Part shown: one piece after another, positions 32,069-43,345 of the stretch
How positions within the stretch are numbered: the first letter of the stretch is position 1
Layout: every line of letters starts with the position of its first letter
DNA from: Rhinopithecus roxellana
Lineage: Eukaryota; Chordata; Mammalia; Primates; Cercopithecidae
Direction of reading: 5' to 3'
Assembly (NCBI RefSeq): GCF_007565055.1
Contig: NC_044568.1
Coordinates: 22,746,620-22,810,619, forward strand
Length of the DNA stretch: 64,000 bases
The notes under the pieces: model-generated
What the model was told of the DNA's origin: nothing
Seen by the model: only the letters and a program-made list of their open reading frames with translations
Database searches by the model: none
Position numbers and translations under genes: made by a program

Positions 32069-32425
32069 ACCTGAAATTAAGGAATTTTTCCAAGAACTAA
32101 AGTTACTTATTTGCCTAGGAGGAAGGCCATTTCTTGAACATCACTGATTTTTGGACCTTATATTTCCTGAAGTAAAAAGGTGATCTGGATACATACTGTC
32201 CAGGAAGTCCTAACATCAACACTTGTCAAATTCCAGGTCACTAGGTCCAACAGACCCAGCTCCTTTGTGTCAGTTGAAAAGTGGAAAAGATGATCTCATT
32301 GAGATAGATCAGGGCGGGTTGCATTCCATGCACCAGATAGGGAATGCCATCTGTGGTTACCTTCCCATGGCCCCATCCTTTCTAAACATGTCTTGAAAAG
32401 TATGGGAGAGACCTCTCAGTCTTTT
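32065..32425. other. Unique or LTR-related sequence
   Basis: May be the upstream part of the LTR-like element that follows, but there is no clear match. Confidence 0.35.
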
Positions 32426-32429
32426 TAAG

Positions 32430-32815
32430 AAGACCCTGTTTCCTCTTCTGCCTGGGAACACAGCCAGACCTTGTTTCTCAGCCTCTTCTGTGTGTAAATG
32501 GAGCTTGGAGCTGAGTTATGACTAATGCATGTGAGCGAAACCAGCAAACCTCCCAGACCCAGCCTGAACAACCCCCTTCGCCACCTTCCCATCTGCTGGA
32601 AAGAGGCACCACATCCAACAAGGACTCTGAGATCCGAGAGGACTGAGGAGCCACCAGACTGAAGAGGTCTTCGTCTCTGAATCAGAGCTGTGGAAGGCCC
32701 CGTGTCAAACATCCAATTCCACTTTACATGAGCAAGAAATAATATACTTTAAGTATGTTAAGCCACTGAGGTTCTGGGGTTATTGGTTACAGCACTCAGC
32801 TCCACCATAAGACAA
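32430..32815 (+). mobile_element. LTR-like remnant, family not assigned
   Basis: The end reads ATGAGCAAGAAATAATATAC, GTTAAGCCACTGAGGTTCTGGGGTTATTGG and TTACAGCACTCAG. Many ERVL/MaLR-type LTRs end in AAATAAA ... TTAAGCCACTGAG ... GTTAC. The 5' limit is unclear. Confidence 0.55.
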
Positions 32816-33535
32816 AAAACAAACTTGGATTCCACCCAATGATGACAGGTGATAGACAATTTGGCAAATTCCTCCCAGCGTTAAGTACATTTACAAATGA
32901 AAACAGAGTTCACTGAGAATTGTAGGTACAGATCTTGAAAGACAGAAGCAGAGTTCAGAACTCACAGGCTCTGTGAGGGAGCCACTCCTGAACAAGAATC
33001 CCCGGCCCCCCTGGGGGCTGACAAAGCCTTGGCAGACAGCAAACTTCCTGGGCCAAGCCCCCTGCCTGCCCTAATCACTGCTTCTGGAAAATGAGAGCAC
33101 CTCCGCAAAGATTATTTTTAGATCAGCCTAATTTTTAGAACAAACCACATCTGAGTGCTCACACTTCCATGTGTACACTGTTACTGATGCATCTGCTATT
33201 TAATTTCCATTATTAATATTTACTACAATATGATTAGTCTGGTTCTGAGCCTCTGAGTTAGAGGTTATTATAACTTTCCCAAGTATCAAGCCCATAAAGC
33301 AAATACTTTTATTCTACTTTCTCTCAACAGTTCTATGGAATCTTGGTGTGGAAGCCTTCTTCTCTTGGGGTGTGTGCCTTTTGGGATGAGGCTTTGGGAT
33401 CTCTTCCCTTACTGATCTCCTTTTAGGTGGATGAAGTACTTTTTCCTCAGATCTCATAAAATCCAGTGCTGATGAGTGACATTAATTTCAATGAGTGTAT
33501 ACTATGAATATTTCAATTTGCTTCTCCTACAATAC
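32816..33535. other. Unique block, possible conserved non-coding element
   Basis: 33040-33240 is repeat-free with several homeodomain-type words (CCTAATCAC, GATTATTTTTAG, GCCTAATTTTTAG, CATTATTAATATT, ATGATTAG) and a RUNX-like AACCACA. 33000-33020 is a GC-rich inverted run CCCCGG...CTGGGGG. Confidence 0.4.
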
Positions 33536-33634
33536 GAGCCTCTTAAGGGCAGTGATTAAATCATAATAGTTTTATTTCCAGTGCTGGAGACACAGCTTGA
33601 TGTATCGTTTTATTTGTATTGGAGAAAGATTCTT

Positions 33635-33790
33635 TGGGCACCTCTATGTGCTGGGTATTGAGGTAGGCACCAGGAAATCGATGAAGAACAAAAAATAGCC
33701 AGGAACCTTGTTTTCATGAAACTAATAGCCTAAAGAGAAAGGCAGACAGTTATCCAAGATTTGCAGTAATAAACACATAATCACGGATGG
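33635..33790 (-). mobile_element. L2 LINE tail
   Basis: CCTCTATGTGCTGGGTATTGAGG, and CCTTGTTTTCATGAAACTAATAGCC, are the reverse L2 tail. Confidence 0.65.
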
Positions 33791-34350
33791 ATTTGGTGAT
33801 CTGGAAGAACTGAGCATTTTCTGTGAAAATGTCTTACTTTATCTTTCCCCTAATAGGCCCTTAGACAAGGGTGTGGGTATAAATGTTTATTTGGGAGGTG
33901 ATTTCAGGGAGCACAATGAGGGACTGGAAAAGTGAGACAGGGAATTGAGAAAAGCAAATAAAAGTTATGTTATAGAGACAATTAATGCTGTGGGCAACAG
34001 AGACTCAGCCCTGCTGGATTCCTAAGACTACACGGCACACGCCTGAGAATTGCCTCACTGTGGGCAAGGCGCAGCCCTCATAGCTCATTGGTTGAGAAGT
34101 GCTTTGGTTTATTGACTCCCTAACACTCCCAGCCTGTCCTATGTGGGTCAAGCATTTCCCCACAGACAGAGAGACATCAGGGAGAGAGATGTATTGGGGC
34201 TGGCTATGAGCTGCTTCTGGGCTAGTTTATGGGGATATGGACTATTGACAGCATCTTCTAGGTGGACACAACAAACGCACTCCCTGATCCCCAGATGAGG
34301 AAATCAGGGAAGAGTGTCCTGATGAAAGACACGTTGAGGGCTAATGAAGG
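33791..34350. other. Unique sequence, no gene seen
   Basis: No gene or element assigned. Confidence 0.4.
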
Positions 34351-34351
34351 A

Positions 34352-34642
34352 GAAAAGGGGTGGGAATGGTGGACTCACTGCCTGTAATCCCAGCACTTTG
34401 GGAGACCAAGGTGGGAGCCCAGGAGTTCGGGACCAGCCTGGGCAACACAGCAAGGCAAGGCTTCGTCTCTCCAAATAATAAAAAATAGTCAGATGTGGTG
34501 GTGCACATCTTTGGTTCCAGCTACTTGGGAGGCTGAGGTGGGAGGATCACTTGAACCTGGGAGGCTGAGGCTGCAGTGAGCCAAAATCTTGCCACTTCAC
34601 TCCAGCCTGGTGACAGAGTGAGACCCTGTCTCTAAAAAAAAG
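34352..34642 (+). mobile_element. AluJ-like, full dimer
   Basis: Left arm GCCTGTAATCCCAGCACTTTGGG, linker CCAAATAATAAAAAATAG, right arm GTGGTGGTGCACATCTTTGG to GAGACCCTGTCTC. GGGTGGGAATGGTGGAC shows a diverged start; CAACACAGCAAGGCAAGG is typical of old Alu. Confidence 0.9.
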
Positions 34643-34834
34643 GGGGGTGGGGGAGAAAAGATGAATGTACTCGGTCTATGGGGGATGGCATGGCAGAGCT
34701 TTTTTTTTCGCAAGAGGAAATATATTTGTTAGCATGAATATGATTGGTGTGATGGGAATATGCAGGGCTAGGCAGGGAGGGTAGGGACAAAAACAGATGA
34801 GGGACATACTCTGGGCCAGCTCATGTCAGCCTGT

Positions 34835-35345
34835 AGCCTTTGCCTCACCCTCAAGAGCAATGGGAGGGAAGCCATAAAAAGTTCTCAAGCATAAGGTGAG
34901 TCACCTGGTGAGATCTGTGTTTGAAAACAACGTTGTTAAGACAGATTCGGAGCAGCTCAAGCAGATGCAATTTAGTAAAACGTTGTCCAAGTGAAAGATG
35001 ATGGGAGTCAGACCAGGGTGATGATGCTAGGATGGGAAAAATATTGAAGATATAAAATATGATGGATTGGTGATTGTGATGGAAGGTGGAAGGCAAGACT
35101 GATCCCTACGTTTTTGGTGTAGAAACAGAGTCATTGGTGAGTGAGCAAACCCTGGAAGAGAATGAATTGGACTAACAATCAAGGATTCATCTTAGCCATT
35201 CTGGGAAATCCAATTTTGAATTAGCAGGTGGGAAATATGTCAAGGTAGGCAATTTTGATGATTTATGTGGAGTGCACCAAACAGGTCTGGCCTGGAGAAA
35301 TATGTATGCGAGATCATTGCATCCAGGTGTCAGCTGATGGGATAA
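34835..35345 (-). mobile_element. L2 LINE ORF2-region fragment
   Basis: Order of blocks GGAGGGAAGCCATAAAAAG, GGTGAGATCTGTGTTTG, CAAGTGAAAGATGATGG, ACCAGGGTGATGATGC, GATGGATTGGTGATTG matches reverse L2 coding sequence downstream of its reverse transcriptase. No open frame remains. Confidence 0.7.
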
Positions 35346-36165
35346 GGAGGTCTAGCCAGGCATGTGGAATCCTGACATACAGTGAATGAGTAGAGAAGGA
35401 GGAACCTTTTCCATTCTTCTTGGCTGTCTGTTTTATTTCTGATATGATGTGGACCCTCAGTGCTAGGCTATGAATTCTCAGATTCCCCATCCCTGTAGAT
35501 CCCGGGGTAGCTAAGTTGGGTCTTAAGAAGGGATCAGATGCCTAGAAATGCAAATGGATGGCTGGCTGGCTGGCTGGATGGATGGATGATGGATCAATGG
35601 ATGGATGGATCCTGAATGCCAGGGTCTAACTAAAGGACTGAAGAAGGCAATGAACAAGAAAACAAAGATTGAAGGCAGAATGAATCATTGATAGATGCAT
35701 GACAGAATTCAGTGGCCTCAGCAAGTGATGTTTTATTGTTGCCCAGGCAATGTGACTACATTGGGAACTGCATGGGAATATAAATGTATTAATTGCATAT
35801 AGAGGGATGTGTAGACTTTGACCTTTCTTATGTATGCAGATGGACCTTTGAAGAAATTTCAAGTTTATTCAAAACCAACTAAATTCAGTTTAATGGTATT
35901 GTGTCCCATATACCCCCGATGGTCTGGAAATGGGATCTGTGGTTGTAACACAACTTTCCTAGAAGTCCTTTATTCATCCTAGAGGTGCAAACATGGTCTG
36001 TAGATAGAGGCATATTGGCAAGTGAAGAAAGGAACAGTGAACTTCATGGGGCTATCTGGATAGAGCAGAGGAATGAGCTGTTAACACAGATGTGAACATT
36101 TAAATATGTACTTTATATTCTGGAATCGCTCATATACATATATTAAACAACCATGCATTCATTTT
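35346..36165. other. Unique sequence, no gene seen
   Basis: Holds a GGAT/GGCT microsatellite (listed separately). No gene. Confidence 0.4.
35554..35611. repeat. (GGAT)n/(GGCT)n tetranucleotide repeat
   Basis: GGATGGCTGGCTGGCTGGC then GGATGGATGGATGATGGATC and more GGAT units. Compound and imperfect. Confidence 0.9.
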
Positions 36166-36169
36166 ATTC

Positions 36170-36620
36170 ACTCATGTATTTGCTCACTTATTACATATTT
36201 ATTGAACACATATTATGTACCAGATGCTGGGAACCCTGTGATGAGCAAGAGACACCATCATTCCTTCTGAGATTTTCCTAATGGAGGCTACAGATGTTCA
36301 GTATATACATATAATTATTATACACAAAGAAGGAAATAGTACAGAATGCCATGAAATGACACATATGGGTGCTTACTTGACCCTGGAAAGAAAGAGAAGG
36401 CCTCATTGAAGAAGGGGTGGATGACCACGGAGTAGCAAGTAAAGATGAAGACATACGAGAAGTGTCCAACCAGGGGGCAAGGCCCACACCAAGACCACCA
36501 TGAAAGAGGTGAAAGACTAAGTTCTGTTCCAAGATGAGGCAAGATCCTGGGGAGGAAGGAGCACAGGGAGGCAGTGAGAACAGGGAAGGAGGCCAGGCTG
36601 GAGAAGTGAGGAGGGGACAG
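36170..36620 (-). mobile_element. L2 LINE 3' region, long fragment
   Basis: CATATTTATTGAACACATATTATGTACCAG, GGCCTCATTGAAGAAGG, and GTCCAACCAGGGGGCAAGG match reverse L2 in order. The 129-codon reverse frame at 36278-36667 reads L2-derived DNA and is not a gene. Confidence 0.7.
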
Positions 36621-38409
36621 GTACATAATGTTTCCTGTACATGGTGTTTTTCATTTTTCAAAACCAACTCATGGGCAGTTGATTAAGTAGATTTTATAAA
36701 TTAAATACCTGAGAACTCTTGCATGGAACTAGAAGGCACCTTAAAGAATTTCCTAGCCTCTGCATTTAGTTACTTTGGCGGCACATAGTTGTGCAGTATC
36801 TAGGAATGTGCTCGGTCGTGGGTGGGCACTGGGGTGAGAAGAGGAGGGATGGATAGATGAATGCTAGGGTCCAGAGGCAGGACACAGAAGCTCCTGAATC
36901 CCAGCCTGAGCATTCACAGGGCCCTGAAGATCGGAGCAGCCATCAGTTTCCTCCTCATAACCCTTTGGTCTGCATAGGAGCCAGCATGGGATTTTGAGGG
37001 AGATCCACCTTGACCGTCACCCCGTTACACACCATCAATGCGGCCTCCATCCTAAACCATTGAGCCTCACTAATCTCCACCTGATAAAATCTGTATGTGG
37101 GAGAGTGGGGTTAATGAGGGCATTGGCCCAATCACAGGTGCTTGGTAAGTGTTAATTAGTGTAAATATAGAAAATGGATTTTTCTATGAGACTGCAGAGC
37201 ACATAAAAAGGACTGGGCTCTACAAGCTACAGAAAAGTCTCTTGATATGACACAAGAAGACTGTTCTCAAGAGTCACGCTTGTCTCAGAATGGTATTGGC
37301 TGCTTTTAAGACTACAGAGACTTCTAGACCTGCAAATATTCAAGCAGAAATTGTAAAAGCACTCAGTGGGCTTGGTAGGATAGGAGGCTTATCGGTGTTT
37401 TACAAATGTTACTTTATATTTAAGTCAAGAAAACTTTTGTCCTAAGGACTTGACCTGCAATATCCTAATATAAAAAAGAGACAAATACAGCTATTCTGGT
37501 CACTGGGGAAGGGTGCCAGACCCCCGTGTGTCCCTCAACATTTCCCCCACCACTGCTACCTCTGCAGTCTTCATATCTTCTCACTTCAGCCATAATGGAC
37601 ATTCTAGAAAACCTCCAGATCCACGATCTGAAGTTTTCACTTCAGATTCCAAGCCCTGGAATTCTTGGATCTTCAAATACCCCCGTCCTACCCACCTAAG
37701 TCTAGGCCACAAGTAGCCTGTACCTCCTGTGGTGGGTCAGGCATGGGGGGTTCCCTGCAGTGGTTCCAGCTGCAGCCTCGGGCAGAGGTCTAGCTCCTGT
37801 GAAGCAGACCTTCCTGCTTCCTGCTGCACTGAGGACACAGGTCCATTTTCCTCACACCCTCTGTATCCCCAGGCCCTGCTTCCAATGCTGTGGAGCACAA
37901 ACTCTGATGCCTCTGACCATCAGCGTATCTCAGCCCAGTAGAGGACCTGGAAGCGGGACCCTGTTTCCATAGTGAGGTTTCCTGGATGGCAGCCATGTAG
38001 ATCTCTGGACATTTTGCATTCTGCAGGGAATTTCAGATTAGACTGGCTCCTTGAGTATTTTTCTCCTTTAAAATCTGCCAGGTTTATCTAGGCATGATGG
38101 AGTTGATGAAAATGGTGTCTGTGTCTCTCTTTCCTCTCTTTTAAGAGGGTGTGGAGCTCCCCTGGCAGGGCAGAGAGCCCAAAGCACTCTCAGGAGTGGC
38201 TGCTGCCCCCCATACCTGCCTTGCTAACCTCTGGCCAGGTTTCTCAGAGGGAGGCATCTTAGCAGCATCTACATCTTCGAATGTTCATCTGATAGATGTC
38301 ACCCCCAAGAAATGACAGAGCTGTGGCAACAAAAGCCACTGGTTTGGGGACATTTTCTTTAGAAGTAGTTGGCAGTAGCAGATGTGAGAAGGTGAAGGGT
38401 GTTACTGTA
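36621..38409. other. Unique sequence, no gene seen
   Basis: About 1.8 kb with no repeat that I recognise. Three overlapping frames near 37729-37996 (two plus, one minus) lack known domains; splice signals cannot be judged without comparison. Confidence 0.4.
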
Positions 38410-38719
38410 TGCATTTTCTCAGGTAACTCAAGAGTGGAAAATCAAATATCATAGGTTCTCACTTATAAGTGGGAGCTAAGCTATGAGGATGCAAAGGCAT
38501 AAGAATGACGAAATGGACTTTGGAGGCTCGAGGGGGTAAGGGATAGGAGACTACCTATTGTGTATAGTGTATACTGCTCTGATGACAGGTGCACCAAAAT
38601 CTCAGAAATATCACTCTAGAACTTATCCATGTAATCAAAACCCACCTGTACCCACATAACTATTGACATAAAAATATTAAAATGAAGAAAAATTAAAATA
38701 AATAAAAATAAAAAATACC
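38410..38719 (+). mobile_element. L1 3' UTR (L1PB/L1MA-like)
   Basis: TCTCACTTATAAGTGGGAGC, GATGACAGGTGCACCAAAATCTC and CCACCTGTACCCACATAAC, then an A-rich tail. Same type as 4465-4950. Confidence 0.85.
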
Positions 38720-38779
38720 TTTTTTTTTTCTTTATTGTAAGAGTAATACATACTCCTTGTAGAAAATTTGGAAAATGTA

Positions 38780-39091
38780 GGCCGGGTGCAGTGGCTCACG
38801 CTTGTAATCTCAGCACTTTGGGAAGCCGAGACAGGTGGATCACGAGGTCAGAAGATTGAGAACATCCTGGCTAACACAGTGAAACCCTGTCTCTACTAAA
38901 AATACAAACAATTAGCAGAGTGTGGTGGCACTCACCTGTAATCCCAGCTAGTTGGGAGGCTGAGGCAGGAGAATTTCTTGAACCGGGGAGGCAGAGGTTG
39001 CAGTGAGCTGAGATTGTGCCATTGCACTCCACTCCAGCCTGGGCGAAAGAGTGAGACTCCATCTCAAAAAAAAAAAAAAAGGAAATAAAAT
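38780..39091 (+). mobile_element. AluY/AluS-like Alu with target duplication
   Basis: Full dimer from GGCCGGGTGCAGTGG to an A tail. AAAATTTGGAAAATGTA (38763-38779) and AAAATTTGGAAAATATA (39092-39108) are its target duplications (16 of 17 bases). The flanks (AGTAATACATACTCC before, AATTTCAATG after) look like one older LINE remnant that the Alu split. Confidence 0.92.
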
Positions 39092-39224
39092 AAAATTTGG
39101 AAAATATAAAAATTTCAATGAAATAAAATAATAACCGTTTTTTTTAAAAGAGGGGGGGCCTTGAAAATGTTAAAATATTTGGGGTGTTCCCTTGCATTTG
39201 AATTAAAATTTCAACCTAGACGAA

Positions 39225-39385
39225 ACTATTAATACCTGTGTTAGTGTTAGTTAATCACTTTGGTCTTCTGTTTCTTCAACTGTAAAATAGGAATGATATT
39301 TTAGCCCCCAGCATGAAGGAGAAATGAATAAAAGCAACTTGTTCAAAATATTTGATGCATGATAGGCACTCCATAAAATGTAAAC
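39225..39385 (+). mobile_element. MIR fragment
   Basis: TTCTTCAACTGTAAAATAGG and GCATGATAGGCACTCC are forward MIR core and tail. Confidence 0.65.
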
Positions 39386-40294
39386 TTCCTTCCTATTCTT
39401 TTACCTTTTGCTTTAATTTAGAATGTGTGCAGATCTGTTTTGATGGTTCATTCATTCATTCATCAGACATTATTTTATAGCTCCAAGGTACTGAACCACC
39501 ATGCTGAGAACAAGAAGTGGAAAGGCAGCTTGCTGGCCCTGCCCTGGGCCTCAAGTCTACCGTATACCTGAGCTTTTGGTGATGAAGAAAGTCTCAGGTG
39601 TCAAGCAAAGTTCAGAGACTTTATTTCCTCTCATAGCTTTATGACTTTCAGACTATTCCCTCAAAATTGTGCTTAATTTTAACTTCATTAACTTCCTGCT
39701 CTGTCACAACAGTTGAACAAGAATTTCTCCATGAGCAGTATTCAAATCAGCTTTTAATGAGCTATTTAATTAAAGGCTAATTGAGGTGAATTCATTAAAG
39801 ATTTCCAAATTATGCTTATCAGAGTAGCTATGTTTTAAGATAAGTTTTAAATACTTGTTTTATATTGCATTGTTTGATCATAAAAGTATGTATAAAATCC
39901 CCTTTAAAAATAACTAATTAGAATGTGGGTGTATTTTTCTTCCTTAATACTTGAGTGGGACAGTTAGTAATCAACTTAATATTATCATTAATGTTGGACT
40001 GAGATAGTAAAAGATTACCAGAGATTACGACTGAGGTTATGTTTGGTCCATAAAAAAATTCCAGGTCTCTTGAGTTATTGTGGAACTGTCTTGGATCTGG
40101 TATTTTAACCACATAGTAAATCATAATGGCTTAGATGCAGGGTTTTTACTAAGCCTTGATGACTCTTAGGTTTCAGGCTGACTGGACAAAGGGTTGTATC
40201 TTCACTGTGCACAACGTCACTCGGGAAAGGAATACATGAAACATGATTTGGCCTCCCAAAATATATCAGTGCAGCCTCATCAGTGAGATAAAAG
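39386..40294. other. Unique block rich in TAAT words, possible enhancer
   Basis: 39670-39830 has a dense set of homeodomain-like sites: CTTCATTAAC, GCTTTTAATGAGC, the 10-bp palindrome TTTAATTAAA, GGCTAATTGAGG, ATTCATTAAAG, plus GCTTATC (GATA-type). No repeat recognised and no open frame. Confidence 0.45.
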
Positions 40295-40990
40295 TTTAGC
40301 TCAACAAGCATGCACTGACCATCTCCTGCATTCTACATAAAGTCCTGGACAATGAAGATTAACCTGGGTTTATGGTTTCAGCAGGGAGAGACATGAGTCA
40401 CCAGACAGGTACCCTAGGTCGTGATATATTTGTCTGTCAAGGCAGGGATACAGCCTCATGAGCGCCTGGTGGAGAAGAGTGGTGTGCTAGGTTGACCTGG
40501 GCATCCCTGAGCCCCATGAGATGTGACTCTAAACCTTAACAGACAAGTAGGTGTCACCCCAGCAAAGAAGTAGGGAAGGTTGTGACTGGCTGAAACATCA
40601 GAATGAACAAGTCAGACGAAAGGAAGAATTTGATGAGGTTGAGGATGAATACGAGATTCAAAAAAATGCGGTCCCTGGGAAGGGACAGGAGATGGGATGA
40701 GAGAGAGAATTAGGGGAAAGCTCATGAAGGGCCGAAGAAAAATGTAGAGTTTGAAGTTGGGCTTTAGGTGTTTCAGAGCTACTGAAAACCTTTTCCCTTT
40801 CTCCCCCAGCACACTACACATTGAAGGGCTTTAGGGAAGGGAAGTCAGGGCAAATTCATATTCCACAATTGGCAGTTTTGGGGACAGTGTTAGAGATAAC
40901 TGTCAGAGCAAATGTAAAAGGGCTGGATACAAAGGTTGTATTTTACTTGGAGATTTTTGTACTCTTTAGTCAAGAGAAAAGAGAGCTAAT
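40295..40990 (-). mobile_element. L2 LINE, diverged, several pieces
   Basis: GCATGCACTGACCATCTCC and AAAGTCCTGGACAATGAAG resemble the reverse L2 tail, and GAATTTGATGAGGTTGAGG looks like the L2 interior. The downstream part (40600-40990) is the weaker half of the call. Confidence 0.5.
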
Positions 40991-42164
40991 AGATTGTTGT
41001 AAATGAGAGTAAAGAAGAAGAAAAAAGGCAAGAGAAAACTAAGGGATAAATCCCACAAGGCTGGGTGACTTGGATGTAGAAGAAGAAGGGAAAGGAACAT
41101 TGGACCAGATTTTGGGTTTGGGTGTCTGGGTAGGTGGACAGGTTCTTGGTTACTCCATGCCTGATGCCCTCTATTCGGTGTTCACACTTCATTTTAAGAA
41201 AGACAGTGGCTGACTTAGACCCTCAGGGAGAGAAACATCCAGGCTGGTAATGTACTGAAATCATCTCCCATGTGCATCTACTCAAGGCGATGGAGCTGTT
41301 TAGCAGGAAGCTACCAGCCTGTGAATGGCAGCCACACAGAAAGAGGAGGAGAGCGTTGTAAGTATGGGAAGACCAACTTAATTTTTTTTCTTTGTATCTA
41401 ACTTGATCATTTAAATGGATTAGCAGTGAGACAGAGGAGAGTGCTGTGAAGTGGTGAGCAACTTGTTCCACAGAAGGTACAGGAGGAAGTTGAGGCACTT
41501 TTCTAACAAATATTTGTGTCACGGTGGAAGGTGGTTGGTGGACTCAAATGCCACCAAGGCTCCATCAGCACTGCAACTGAATGGCTCTGTGAATTCCCGA
41601 TTGCACTAATTAATCAATCTTGTGGACCTCTTTAGCAAGAAATGGCCCCCTTGTCCTCGTTCTGTGTGTGAACGTGTGAGGTGAATGAAGAAAACTCATT
41701 ATAAATACTGTGGAGAATGGTGCTTGGCTAATGTCACAAACTCAGCCAAAAAGTAAAACTACTTTTTTAAAAAGTGATTTTGCATTTTGCATGTTGAAAT
41801 ATGCTGAAGACAGGAGTTTGAGATGTGGAAGGACTGACAAGTTAGAAACACCAGTGTCCCCAGTAAGACACAGCAAGGCAAACACAGGCCCTTTTCTTGC
41901 CTCCTTATCACTCAAAGCGTGCAAGCAGAATGCCTACACTCTGTGACTGTGAGAGGGGAACAGAGTACTGATCTCCTTATATGCAGAATAAGAGGCTCCC
42001 TGACAGAAATACGCCCACATGTTACATAGGGAAGTCTCTCCTACAGGGGAGAGAGATGAGAGGCTCACTTCATGGACTATATCCAGAGCTTCTCACAGTG
42101 AGTACCAGGAATGGTTTATTCATTCAGTGGATTTCATTAACCTATGCATGCATGAATCCATTCA
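40991..42164. other. Unique sequence, no gene seen
   Basis: 41030-41100 is GA-rich. Reverse frame 41223-41522 (99 codons) has no known domain. Confidence 0.4.
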
Positions 42165-42445
42165 TTCACTCTTTCTCTTATTCAGGAAACTGGATTCCAT
42201 CTCTGGGCTCCATCTTGACACTTGCTCCTCATTCACCTCACTTCCACCATTCTCTCTTGGCCAGACAACTGTGATAGTTCCTAACCGGTCTCTCCCAGAT
42301 CTATTTTTGCTCTACCCTAATCTCTTCCTCATGCTTCTCTCAGAGCAGTGGCTTTAAACAAAATTAGTCCTGTTGAGTAGTTTATGATCTATCAATGGCT
42401 CTTTTACAATTAGACTGAAGGATTTAACCCCACTGGCCTTCACTG
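42165..42445 (+). mobile_element. L2 LINE fragment
   Basis: CTCTCCCAGATCTATTTTTGCTC, CAGAGCAGTGGCTTTAAAC and TATCAATGGCTCTTTTACAATTAGACTG correspond to forward L2 (consensus CAATGGCTCCCCATTGCCC). The 112-codon frame at 42019-42357 is partly this element. Confidence 0.65.
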
Positions 42446-42448
42446 AGT

Positions 42449-42831
42449 CTTATGGACTCAATTGTGTGCCCTTAAAACCCGTGGGTTGCAGTTCTTATCC
42501 CAATAGCTTCAGAATGTGACTGTATTTGGATATAGGGTCTTTGAAGAAGTAATTAAGTTAAATTGAGGTCATTTATTTGGGTTCACCCTAATCCCATATG
42601 ACTGATGTCATATAAAAAGAGGAAACTTTGACATAGGCACCAAGGAAAGGTCCTGTGAAGACACAGAAAGAAGATAGACATCTGCAAGTCAAGAAAAGAG
42701 GCCTTAGGAAAAACAAACAAAGAATCTTGCTGACACCTTGATCTGGGCTTCCTAGCATCCACAATGGTGAGAAAATAAACTTCTGTTGTTTGAGCCACCC
42801 AGTCTGTATGACAGCCCCAGCAAACTGACAC
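42449..42831 (+). mobile_element. MLT1-type MaLR LTR
   Basis: TTATGGACTCAATTGTGTGCCC, GTGACTGTATTTGGATATAGGG, GACACCTTGATCTGGGC, and TCTGTTGTTTGAGCCACCCAGTC. It lies directly between two forward L2 pieces. Confidence 0.85.
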
Positions 42832-42899
42832 ATCAAGTTTCCCAAAGTATGTGAAGTTCTGACGTGGTGGGGTGCTGGGAGTGCCCTCCCTTCATGCTT

Positions 42900-43195
42900 T
42901 GTGTATCTGGGTTCTTCTTACTCCTCCAGTCCCGTTGGTGATCTCACCTTTTCAGAAATGCCTTCACTGACTTGAACCTGAATGGTATCCCCTCTTCTGA
43001 TTAGCCTTCTCTGTGCCTCTTCCTTTTCTTTCTTATGTTCTACATAATTATCTGCGAATTTAAGACTCCTCCAAAAACTGTAAGCTCTGTAAAGCCAACA
43101 GCCATGCCTGTTTTGTTTATTGTTGTAGTCCAAGGGTTTAGCATAGGGCCTGGCACGTAGTTGGCCCTCAGTCAATTTGTTGAATAAATAAAGGA
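42900..43195 (+). mobile_element. L2 LINE 3' end
   Basis: AAATGCCTTCACTGACTTG, CTGTAAGCTCTGTAAAGCC, GCATAGGGCCTGGCACGTAGTTGG and TTTGTTGAATAAATAAAGG give the complete L2 tail. With 42165-42445 this may be one L2 split by the MLT1 insertion. Confidence 0.85.
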
Positions 43196-43345
43196 ATGAA
43201 ATACTGATGAAGAAGCTCTCCTATGCCAGTCATTAACCCGGTATGGGGAAAAGGGAGGTGAACAGGTCAGACCTGCTCTCTACCAGTGTGCTGATACAAT
43301 CCTGCAGATAAGACTGATATCAAATATGTAAGTAGAAGAAAGCAT
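43196..43345 (-). mobile_element. L2 LINE tail fragment
   Basis: TATGCCAGTCATTAACCCGG and CAGACCTGCTCTCTACCAG resemble the reverse L2 tail, here tail to tail with the preceding copy. Confidence 0.5.

Noticed and set aside
36278..36667. 129-codon reverse frame
   Set aside because: Lies in L2-derived DNA read in L2 sense; it does not keep the L2 protein frame and is unlikely to be expressed.
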